Source of the DNA: Holacanthus passer
Lineage: Eukaryota > Chordata > Actinopteri > Pomacanthidae
DNA length: 64,000 bases
Reading direction: 5' to 3'
Assembly: GCA_025331565.1 (NCBI GenBank)
Contig: JAFREQ010000026.1
Span: 248,001-312,000, forward strand
The translations under genes and the position numbers were made by a program. How positions within the stretch are numbered: position 1 is the stretch's first letter; every line of letters begins with the position of its first letter. Under the pieces are notes generated by a model that was given only the letters and a program-made list of their open reading frames with translations, searched no databases and was not told the DNA's origin. This document shows positions 48,001 to 59,900 of the stretch, one piece after another.

Positions 48001-50968
48001 CATGAGTCTCATGATTTACTTGTAAGACAGGTGTTTAATGCCTTTCTTTGTCATCTGTGATGTGAAAACATCACATTTTCACACACTCAGAGAAAGTAAA
48101 AGTGTGCGTCATGCTCATAGTTCAGTTCAGTTATAAAATCCCAGCGCACTATGGGGCGTCTCTCCTGCTGGGCTGCTGACAGCGCTTTCAGCCAAAGAGT
48201 TGATCACAGTGGATGGCAGTGGAGGAGGTTGTACCAAAGTGTGGTTCAAAAGTGGTTTAGCTGACTTCACTGACAACCAACACTGGAGCAGCCAACAGTC
48301 TGGAGTCGTGCTGCCCTGCCTCACGCTGTCCAATGTCACGCTGCCCTCCCTGTCTATCACCCTTCTTTGCTTCCATCAGTTAGTTTTGTGGTTATGGCCA
48401 ATTTGAGACTTTGTATGTAAAGTTTACAGCCTGCCATGCTGTTGCTCTGGCATTGCTATATGTACAGTGATGCAGCTAAAAATTTGGGAGACTGATGACT
48501 CAAATCACCAACTTTTAGGGGGCAGCCCTGGGTGTGTGTATATATGGGATGGGAAAATGAAAGCGTTTAGTAAAAATAAAAAGCAAATAACAAACATATT
48601 TTGCTCTGCATGTTTGCATGGAAAAATAAGTAGAAAATGTGATTTATAGTTAAGTTAATTGTATTTTCCCAGTAAGAGCAGTATCTGTTTTGTTTTCCTT
48701 CACTCACCGTGATGCTCTTAAGAAAATGTGGTGTGTCACTGAGGTTTGTGGATGATGAATTCATAAATCTGAATGTTCTGGTCTTTGTTCTGACCTCCTG
48801 AGTCACATTGAAAGCTGTTGTGAAAGGGGTGCCAAATGAACACCTATGACCATTTAAATATCATTTCTGCTGGCTTAAAAACATCAGTGCTGACAGTACT
48901 AGTGTGTTGCTTAGGAACGCTTTGTTACGAAAAACTTGAAGAAACATTATTTTGCAAAAATGTAACATTTCAAGATACTGCATTTTAAACATTACAGAAT
49001 ATTTTTCATTTTTGAATACAATTATCTGTTATTACCATATTATATAAAAAGTAAGTAGCCTCCCCTTTGCAGCTTGCCTTAAAAACTGTAAACAATAGAG
49101 CCTGTCGTGACTTATTTTCTTGTAGTCCTTTAACCTTTAACTGCATTATCCTTCTCTATGTTGAGGATGAGGACCCAGACAGCAGCTGGTTGTTGCTCTG
49201 TGAGGAGGATCTGATCTCCCTCCTCACCCAGTTCCCGTTCCAGCAGCTCTATTCACACATGCTGGGGATGAGCAAGCAGGGTAAGAGAGTCTGTCTTTCC
49301 TTCTGTCTGTTGGTTTGGATCACTTCCTGTATCAACTGACACACCACTCTTCCTCCAGGTGTGTATGAACCCCAGGCCCGTTCCAGTCAGAAGATGATGC
49401 GTGTTTTTGGTTTTGCTTCCTCACTCATTGAAATTCTCGCTCTCGGACTGCAAACCTACAACAGAGCACGATACAGACAGTTGGTTAAACGAATAGGACA
49501 CATCATAAGGTCAGTGCTCCAATCAGAGCACACAAAAACTATACATGCAGTTTATAACATTAGATATTCATAACGTTGTCTCCTCTCTTTTTCCTCAGAA
49601 TGACAGTGTGTTATGTCAGTGATCACTGGGCCCAGTATGTGAGTTTAACTGGTGCAGGTGGATCCAGCTCACACTCTCTGTCTTTGGACAAACTACAGCT
49701 GGAATACGACCATCTCTTCCTCAGAGCTGTTTTACATGTACTCAGGAACAAAAGGTGACGAATTGGCCTTAAGTTTCTGTTTTAACTGGAAATTATTTAC
49801 TTTGAGGGCTTCACATTTATTTCCTCTGGTTCTCTCTCACAGGTTGGGCATTTGGTTGTTTATGTCCGAGATGCCGTATGGGACTCTGTCCAGCTCTATG
49901 TTGTGGAGGGTCCTTTATGTTATGCAGTGCGCAGAGACCGCAGGACTGGAAACCCCCAGCACTGCTAGTGACACGCACTCCTGCATTCAGGCTCTTAGAG
50001 GTACCAGTATACACTCTTAACCTGCACAAAGTTCAAATATGTGCATTGTATTATTCGTTTCATTCTGATGTTGACAGTTGCCAACCTCATATTTTATGTC
50101 TCTGCTACAGACCCAGAGCACCAGGACAGGTTTGAGCACTGGCTGTGTGAAGTGAACAGCTCTGATGGCATCTCCCTTCTCACCGCACTTGCACACATGG
50201 CCACACCAACTCAGCACTCTGACCCTGCATTCATCACAACCATAACTCTGCTGATTTACCAGGTATGTCAAGAAGAGGCAGAGGGAAAATACAACCCTGA
50301 TTCTAGAAATGTAACTAAAGTTAGATACTAAAATGTGAAACAAACTGTGTTTACTGAATTTCATATGGGGTACCTATGGTAACCAATGTGAAAATACTGA
50401 GGAGGGTAATTTAGAGAAAACATAAACTTTCAAGGATTTATAACACTGTTTAAAGATTCATCAGCCTGGTGCCTTGGATAGAAAACATACAGTGCCTACC
50501 TTGTTCATGGACACATCTCTTCTTATTTTTGCTCCAGGTGTCTTATGTGAGTGTGTCTACCAGAGAAACTTACTCCAAAGTGGGGAGGGAGTTGCTGGCT
50601 GCCATTGCGACAGTCCATCCTTACGTTATCTCTGTCCTCCTGGAGAGACTGAGAGAGACGATACAAACTGTAGGAATGGTTGGTATTGCTATTCTATTAA
50701 GACTTAAAGATTTTAACTGCATGTAGTTTTGACTATACAGAGAGGAAAGTATTCAATTCCACTAATATCTGACTGTTGTGTGAACATTTGTGTACGTGTC
50801 TGTTAGGTGGCTCTCTACCTGTGCAAAGAGTTACCTCTGAGTCTGTGGCAGCCACGGCCAGAGGAGATATATGTGATCGGGGCATGGCTGCTCCAGCATC
50901 CCCTGTCTGCTGTGGAGAACCGGCTGGCTTGTGTCATACTGGAGGGTCTGAACTGGGGTTACACACAG
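45076..50968 (+). other. epg5: epg5 coding exons 1-15
   Basis: Coordinates: 45076-45129, 45390-46091, 46359-46619, 46724-46922, 47045-47181, 47284-47391, 47473-47546, 47706-47814, 49166-49280, 49359-49509, 49599-49754, 49843-50000, 50111-50262, 50538-50678, 50807-50968. Exon 2 (702 bp) is the largest and holds the variable N-terminal region. Intron 8 (47815-49165, 1351 bp) is the largest intron and separates the codons of the two LC3-interaction-type motifs. Confidence 0.88.
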
Positions 50969-53900
50969 GTAGTCACTAATGCATTGAAAGTAATGTGTCC
51001 AGATATCTTGAATACAATTGTGAGTTTGTCATTAAACCAGTTTCTTCTTGCAGGATGGCTCCTTGGCCCTGTCTTCGTCTCTCCACGGTAAAGTGGCTCT
51101 GCTGGTGGCTGAAGCCTATCAGAAGTACCTGACTGACAAACCGTACAGTGGCCTCATATCAGAGGGAATCAAACAGGTGCTACGTTCTCTCTTTGCTCGC
51201 AGTGGGTTTTTTTGTACAGCATTAAAGGATTTTTTGTGTGAACCACATAAGCTTCATCACTGCATCCAACATTACTTTGCATGTGTTCCAATCTTCCTCT
51301 TTCTTACTTCCTCCCTTCAGGTGTCTTACCTTGCCAGTGTCCTTCGGTTGGGAGGGTCTCCTGAAGCATCCTTTAGCCAATGGGCATGGCAGCTCTTGCT
51401 GAGGCTGAAGCTCCACAGCAATGCCCAGAACCTGAAAGGAGCCTGGTCTGTCCCTGCTTTGACATCCAACCCACCTCCAGAGCTTACACACACTCCCAGC
51501 ATGCACTCTGTTATCAGGGCTGTAAAAGCAGGCATCCCTATTGGATGCTACCTGTCCATTGCAATGACAACAGTGGGACATAGGTTTGTACTCACTCACT
51601 CACATTCACACACTAATACTTATGTTTGATTTATACATCGAATTGAAACTAAATTAATCTCATGTGGATATTCTGTGTGTTTTTCTAGTCTGGAACATTT
51701 TTGTACTGATGGAGTCGGGTTGTTGAAGAGTCTGATTCAATCTCGCCACCTGAGAGCTGCCGTGCATCTTCTGGACAACATCCTACCCCCAACCTACCCT
51801 CTCAGCTTCTACCTGCTCAACAACTCTCAGTAAGAAAATAACATCCTTCACACACAGCCTATAAAAGCTATGAAAAATATTTATTATAGCATTTACTATA
51901 TCTTCAACTGTCCTCCGTCTGTTTATGCCAGGTTTGTAAGTTGTATCCAGTTGTTCTTGCAGTACGACAGTGTTTGTCCTCAAGGTGTGACACAGCAGGT
52001 CACTCACCGGGTCGCACCACTACTCACTGGAACCACCTATGGAGACAATGTCCGACTGCTAAACAGTGTCATTCAGGTTTGTCAAAACTAATGTATTTCA
52101 CATCTTCAGATATCACAGAATAATGAATCCAGGATTCTTGTAATGGTCTGAAAAGTCTTTACTTTGTGTATATATGTAGGTTTTTTTAAAAATGCTGTTA
52201 CCTTGTATGGAGGCTGTTTGCACCTTTAACCAGTGATTGGCCACTCAACATATCCTCAAAATTTGTAAAAAAAAATCCAGAAAAGATGACTCAAACTCTT
52301 ATGCAAAAACATCTTGCGAAATGATTGTTAGTTGTTTCAACCCATACATCTTCAAACCAAAGTCTTGAACAAACACAAGTGTTTCATCCTTCAGAGTCAT
52401 GTGGTGGAGAGTTCACAGCCCAGTCGTGTCGGTGCAGCAGCAGTGCTGGAGTTTTGGGTGGGGATCTTGACTCAGCAGAACCTGTGGTACCGGGACAAAA
52501 CAGTCCTCTTCCTAATGGATCAGATCTGCTGTGCTGCATTCACACACCATCAAGAAGAATGTGTGCAGAAACTTCTTTACCAACAGCATAAGGTATTTAC
52601 TCAGTCATGTTAGAGATTTGCATTATTTAATTTAGGGACTCATAGGCCTCACAGGTGCAGATGCTGATTTAAGCACTGTAAACTGCCTTCAGTAACATTA
52701 TTAAGACAAATATTAATAATTAATGGGTCACACATTACAGTAAGAGCAAAGACTATGTGCTAAGGGATACTAAATAATCACGTTTAACCCATTGTGATAA
52801 AACTGATCTGGTATCATTAGTGATTCTATTCTGAAAGTATAAATAAGCATGCCAGCTTTGAGTCACCAGTGAAATGTTTCTATGAGGAAAACTTTAGGGA
52901 GCTCAACAAACACAGTGACATTGTACATTTTTCCATTTTTTATACCTCATGCAGAATGCCTTGGGTTACCACGGAGATCGGGGTCTGCTCTCCTCTCTGG
53001 TTGGCTGGATTGCTGGTAATGCCACGCCCTCATTTATAGAGGGCCAATCCCTGAGTGTGGAGGTAAGGGTCCCCAAAGCACCAGCAGTATGTGTGAGTAC
53101 TTTTGATCATATTAGTAAAGTTCTCGGTGCTGACAGACCTGCTGTTGCTGTGTGTTTGTAGGTTTGGTTCGCCTGGCTGGTGCTGAATATGGAGGGCGTG
53201 TTTGAGGACGATTCTCAGCTGAGACGCTGTGTTGAAAATGAGCTCCTGTCAGAGCCCAACATTTCCCCAGAACAAGCTTTAAAGGTATACAGACACATAC
53301 ACAAAAGTTATTCTTTTGCTGAGGTGGAAATTTCAGGATTACTGGTATTTATAACAAGCCTTCAGCATCACCTGGCTCTGAAAAACATTTTACAATGCAG
53401 GACATAGCAAGTAGAGGACAAAATGTGGCACAATTTCAACTAATTTTGCACTGTATGACACTTGACCAAACATAAACACAATGCAGTTACAGAGTACTGA
53501 GTCAAACAGCAGTGGCATGGAAGTGAGTGTTCAGTAGTCTGGTTCATAATCCAAATGCTCTGTGTAGAAGGTGTTAATAGTGTGTCTGTGTCTGAGCCAG
53601 AAGGCGCAGCAGAAGCTGAAGTTGCCAGTAGCACCATCTCTGCAGCGGCTGCAGGTGTATCGCTGGGCATGTCAGGCTTTAGCCACGCCTCCTGACCACC
53701 CTCTCCTTCCCCTGGTCTGGCAGAAGTTCCTACAGCTCTACCTCAGACAGCCAGGACCTGAGTATGGGTATGATACACACACTCATTACTATCCCTAGCC
53801 AGAGAAATCAAGAAATGGGCAGAATCCATGTGAAGGTATCATGTCTCTTTTTGTGTGTGTTGTCCACCAGGCTGGCTGCAGGTGGATGTATCGGCCGAAG

Positions 53901-56900
53901 GTTCTTCCAGGCTTCCTCTCATGCCACCTTACTCAGAGACTTGAGACAGAGAATACAGGAGGTATCTGACTTCCACCATGCTGCCAGCCAGGCCCTCAGG
54001 GTGCCTCCACCACACACTCCTTCATCAGACAGCCAGGGCGACGAAAGCCCCGACAATCCCCGCCCCCCTTACCTCACTTCTCCTCATTTACACACAGAAC
54101 TGGTCAGGTAGGCCACTGATGCTTAATATAATTAAGTATATAATATACTCAAATACACTCCTTCCTGTTGTTTGGCAGGTAACAGCAGCCTTTAGTTTGT
54201 TAACAGGCTCTCACATCTCACCTGATTGGTTGCCTCCAGGTTGTTTGGTGTATTTGCTGTGTGGTTGGATGATGAGACTCTGCAGAAGCAGGAAGTATAC
54301 CTTCCCTCTCTTCCTCCCGAGTATGACCCACACAGACTGGCTCAAGTCATGCAGCGGCAGCAGGTGAGTTTGTCTTTATGTAGGTTTACATTTGTGAATT
54401 AAATCACATGGTACAGTGGTTGTAACAGTTTAGTCAAGTCTCGCTGTGGTGCGTTATATCATCTAGCTCATGCATTTGAATTTGTCTTGTTGTGTTTTGC
54501 TGTAGGAACTGTGGCTGGAGTATGTGGATCAGGAACGTCTGCAGTATGATGAGAGAGAGGTTCTGTCTCTGTGGGAAAAGGTTCAGAGTGAGCCAACGTT
54601 CTTGCAGGCCCAAAATCCCGGCTTCACTGACTACACCAGCCTCAACAATGGTACAGAGCCAAACACCAATATTCTAGAGCCAAAAGATTATGTAAAGTTT
54701 AACTTCAGCAGACGCACAGTGGTAAATGTCTTATAATGATGACCTCAAGGAAAATAAACACACGTGACTTCATAATTCTAACAGTAGTTGATATACTGTA
54801 GATACATGCTTTAGTTAGGAATATTAATTACATTGCACCAATAAAAATAATCATATAATAATAAAGTGATTTTTGCCCTTCACCATTTCATCCCATTTGC
54901 ATGAAAATGTAGACTTTTTCTTTAGTTTTGAACTAGTTTCATGTTGTGCTTTGTTTGTCTGTGTGCAGCAAGGGAGCGTATTCTATCCAACCTACAGAAG
55001 CACCCAGTTCCTCGTCCAGCACCGGAGCTGCAGCAGCTGAAGTCTCCAGTAGCTGAAGTCCCCACCGCCTGCCTCACTGACTCTAAAGCTGCTGCTGAAC
55101 TGGTGCAGCAGGACCTCACCATCCTGCAGGACCAGGCCAGGTACCTGGAGATCATTCAAAGATTAAATTATTTCCACATTATCAGCGGCACACATTGAAC
55201 ATATGCATAAGCAGAAATGCATGCACTTGTTTGTACTCACACTATCCCACATATACAAAGCTAAAGGCTCATTACAAAATACTTGCTTATCTCGGTGTCA
55301 GGATTGCAGTGGCACGCGAAGCCCAGCAGGTGGCGATGGAGCAGGAGTTGCTGGAAAGCCTTCCTCTGCTATATAAGAACCAACCGGAGCAAGTCACCAT
55401 GGCCTTGGAGTGTAAAGGGAAGGGAGGGCAGCCATGCCAGGGACCAGCAAACATCACTGTCACAGTACGACCACCAAAACCCCATACTAGCAAACATTTT
55501 TTTTACATTTTAGAATGTCCTTGCCATGATCTCTTAATGTGTTAATGTGTGTCTGGTGTCTGTAATGGCATAGTGTGAGCGTGTCCAGAGACAGGAGGCT
55601 GTGCAGACTCAGATAACATCACTGCGCAGGGACATCAAGAAGATTCAGACTGACTCCATGGCTCCTCCACCTCAAAGCCTGGCCCAGGCTGCCGTCCACA
55701 CTGAGAACTTTATCACGTCAGTATACACAGATTGTGCTTCCAAAAAGGAAAAACATGATCTACAAAACAATGAATATAAATTGCAAACGCATTTGGGAGG
55801 AAAAGGAATCATTAAAAATGGGTTGTTTTGACTCACATGTGGAATGTTTTTACGTGCACAGGGCTCTGGTGAATATGTACAAGGCACAGAAATCACCGAC
55901 AGTGCAGCATGTTGGTGTGTCTGCCTTCTACCAGGTGGTCTCCTATGTGTGTGAAGACACACTGAGACATCCCCCAACACGCCAGTACCTCTCCTCATGT
56001 GTAGAGATTCTGGGACAGGTGCGCGCACACACACATAGCAATATAAAATTTATATCAAGCATTGTTTAGGTCCCTCACCTCTTAACTCTAGCTGAATCAG
56101 AAACACTGCTGCTCAGGGATTAATTGGACACAGTTGTGACCAGTTAGACATAATTGATTGGTATCAATCAATTACAGTTTCTTGTTTTCTGTCTAGGTGT
56201 TTATCCAGGGCAATGCAGAGGAATGTGGCCGTGTTCTGAAGACCATCCTGGAGCAGAGGCGTCTTTGCCCCCTCATCTCCCCCTTCTTCACCCCCAACGC
56301 AGCACCCAGTCAGCTTGTCTTTCTCTACCAAGATGTGGTGACATCCTTACACCTTGACAGTGCTGATGTCATTTTCATGCTGCTCACAAAGGTTAGTCTA
56401 GACACAAATGTTTCTTATCTTAAAAAAAACAAAAAACTTTACTCAAATTTCCCCACTGTGGGACGAATAAAGGTTTATCTTATCTTAATTGCCACACACT
56501 GAAGAAATATGATATTTGCTGTACCTAAAGCAGTCCACTTACAGTAATCACTTCTTTCCCTCCCCCTGTGCAGTTTGATTTGTCCCAGTGGCTGAATGAA
56601 GCCCATCCTGTTTTTTCGGAGAGAAACCGTTTGCTGGAGTTGGTGCACGGAGCTCTCTGCGTCTGCGGCCGAGACCCTGAGCCTGAACTTCTCACGCCTT
56701 TTCATCTCTTTACCAAACACTGGACCTGGCTTTTACGCCACCACTTCCCTGATCACTACAGTGACTGTCTACGGCTGCTCATGACCAGTAAGTGCGTGTC
56801 TGGAGGCTGCCCAATTGAATTTGATGATTCAAATAATTATTAAACCTTTAAGCCACAACTTGAATCACCATTTTCATTTTTTGTCTGTTATGTTACGCAT

Positions 56901-59900
56901 TGCCTGGTTATTCATTTAGGAGCAAGCGCTGCTTTAAAAAGTCTTCTTGTGATTCATCAAAACACATTCATGCTTCTGAAAGAATGCCTCCTACGTATCT
57001 TCCCACCAAGAAAAGCTGAAATTAATTAATTAACAAAACTAAAGTTAGTTGAATCATTCCATCAATTTGCTGAATCAAATAGGAGTTGAAAAACTGTGTA
57101 GGGTATAGCCTTATTGCGTGTCTATTTGTGTGTTCACAGCCCTGTGAGATAAAATTACTACAAATGAAGACATAAATGCAAAATCAGTTATCAAAGATCT
57201 GATATAGTACTTTTATTTCAAGAATATTGGTTCTTATTGTTTGATTTGCAACTTCTTTAACAAACAAAGGAATTTCTTAACACCACCAGGCTCCTCAAAC
57301 CAATTACTGAGTCCAGAGTGCTGGAAGGTGACACTGCGAGTGCTGGGCTGCTTATCTCCATCCCGCCATACCAAGAGCAAAGCTGAACAAGCGCTCAGTG
57401 CTACTGATGTCTCCAGCCGTGCTGGCAGACCCCCCGCTTCTTCCTACAGATCCCCCATCAGCCTCTCCCCTCAGCAGGTAACTAATGTTGGTGTTAATAC
57501 ATTCAAACCTCTTCATCTGATAATATATAACATATCATTGCTGTATAATTTCATTGGTTGCTAACAGGTGGATGAAACTATTGACTGGCTGAGTGATTAC
57601 TTCTTGCGCAGTCGTCTCAGTAAGCCAGACCTCCGTAGCTTCGGCCTCTACTCAGCTTGGACTCCTTACATCAGTGAGGTTGTTTCCCTCTGGGACCATT
57701 TGATTGGCTGTATGATCAGCGTGCAGCTCAGCAGCTGTGCCCGAGAGTCAGTGGGCAGCAGCAAAATAATGAAAGGTAACTTCCAAGTGTCAGCACATGT
57801 TTGAGGGTAGTAATACTGGGGATCATTAATGCAATTCAGCTGACTTGTTCATATGCTTTGTTGAACTGTGTCTTGCCCTCTCACAGCTCTGCAGGACCTA
57901 CACAGTAAGATTGTGAAGTTGTTTAAGCCTTGGATCTTTCCTCTGGACACAGATGATGGCGGGTAAGCACGGTATACCCTCAGCTCTCAAGCAGTCATTG
58001 GTTTTCATTAGCAGGGAGCTGATGTCAGTGAGGCAGATGTGAAACAGACTCCAGAGAGGGCAGCAGATCAAAAATGTTCACATTCCATAAGCTTGATTTT
58101 TTTTTTTCCATATGTAATCTGCTTCTTTTTGCAGGTGGATAGCAGATGCTTATGGTGTTGGAGTAGTCTTATTACCTAACTAAACCAAATATAGAAATTT
58201 TTTGAAGTACATTATACAGTACATTACACGAAATAAAGCACAAACACGATACTGCTGAGAGAGAAAAGAAAACAGTAGATGTTTACTTCTGAGGTATAGG
58301 TCATGTCACAATAAAGTCTCTTGTGTGACTAGAGTTTGAACTGTGATTCTCCTGGTGGATACATTTAGAGAGCGGTTTATTGCTTTGCAGGATGAAGAAA
58401 ATGAAAAAAACGTCAATGAAAAAGTCAATATCAGTGTCTCCTTTTCGCAGTAATCTCAAGTGTTACCCCTGGTTGGAGACAGATGCAAGTGCAGCAGGAT
58501 GTCTGGTTGGCCTGTTCACCCAACTCACTGACACACTGTATCACAAATTCAGAGGTGGGTTCTCGGCAGTCGGGTGTTTGCACATGAGTGTTTAAGTGTT
58601 GCTGCTCTCTTTTATAACTTTGTGTGTATGAATGTTGCAGATCGTCTGCTGCCCGGTCAGAGAGGAGCTCTGTGGCTGTGTATGATGCACTACTGTGAGA
58701 GCTGCACTGCTCCACGTACACCTGAGTACCTTCTATACTTGTACCACACACACCTCCGCAGCCTGCCCTGGAGACACCTTCACCCCGACACTCAGCTAAT
58801 GGAGCAGCTCTTCAATGTGAGACAGACTACCTTTCAACTTCTAACCCCTGACCCCCAACACTGCACTCTGGTCTAGACATGCATGACACAGGGGAGTTTG
58901 TTAATTCGAGACCTGGGTCCTCAGCCCCTAGCTCCTATTATTAGCCTGACTTATAGTTGCCACACCCTGTTCCTGGAAATACGCTGTCTCTCAAGACCCA
59001 CATGAATGTATAGAGGCTGCTATACACAATCTGCACAGATAAAAAATACAGTATATAAAGTAATTAAAACAAAAATCAAATCCCAGCAATGATAATCATA
59101 TTTGCTTATCCATGAATGGTGAAGTGTACCAAAAAGAGGGATAGAAGTAAGCAGGAGGAGGGAAGCTGCTATTTCCATTATTCAAACAAAAATATCATCA
59201 ATTTTGTCCATTGATCTTCTGATTACTTTCAAGATTGAACAACCGGATTTAATTTAACTACACATGTCCAGTTTACATTAAGTATGAGTCAAACATTTAG
59301 TCCAAAGTAATAAAAATTCAGTATAGTCATTTGAGACCCAGGAGATTTGATTTGTGTGTACTTCTCTGTTCTGACAGAGTGGATTTTTCTTCATTTTCTC
59401 ACCTTCCTGTGCCTGCAGGTGGAGAGAGGAAGTCCTAAGAGCTGCTTCCTCTTTCTTGGAGAGGTGTTGTGTGAAGTTAACTGGGTCAGTGTCCTCAGTG
59501 ACCACTTACAAACGCCACCCGCCTCTACACCATACCCAACTCTGCCAGACACTCAGAAGCAGTCGAACACCATGTTAGTCTATCTACTATACATGCTAGT
59601 TTTTCTGGCAAAGGAGGAACAAATCCTGAGTCAACAGGTAAATCCAGAATATCTTGGTTTCACCTCAGGGTCAGACTTCTTCCCCCTTCTTCATTCATTC
59701 TTCTTTTTTTTCTCCTCGACCTCCAGGACTCCCCTCTACTCAGTTTGTTGGTCCAGTCCACCTCTCTTCCCTGGCACCAACTGGACCTGTCCTCATACCA
59801 GGGCATTCTGGGATATGTCAGCACTCACTACCCCCCATCCGTGCTGCTCACCACTGATTCTGCGCCTCAGCTGCTGCTGAAATCACTGCGTAGTGCTGCT

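Noticed and set aside
48127..48406. Overlapping frames in epg5 intron 8 that looked exon-like
   Set aside because: The human protein continues directly from exon 8 (ending GGEE) to exon 9 (DEDPDSSW), leaving no room for an extra exon; no consistent splice pair was found.
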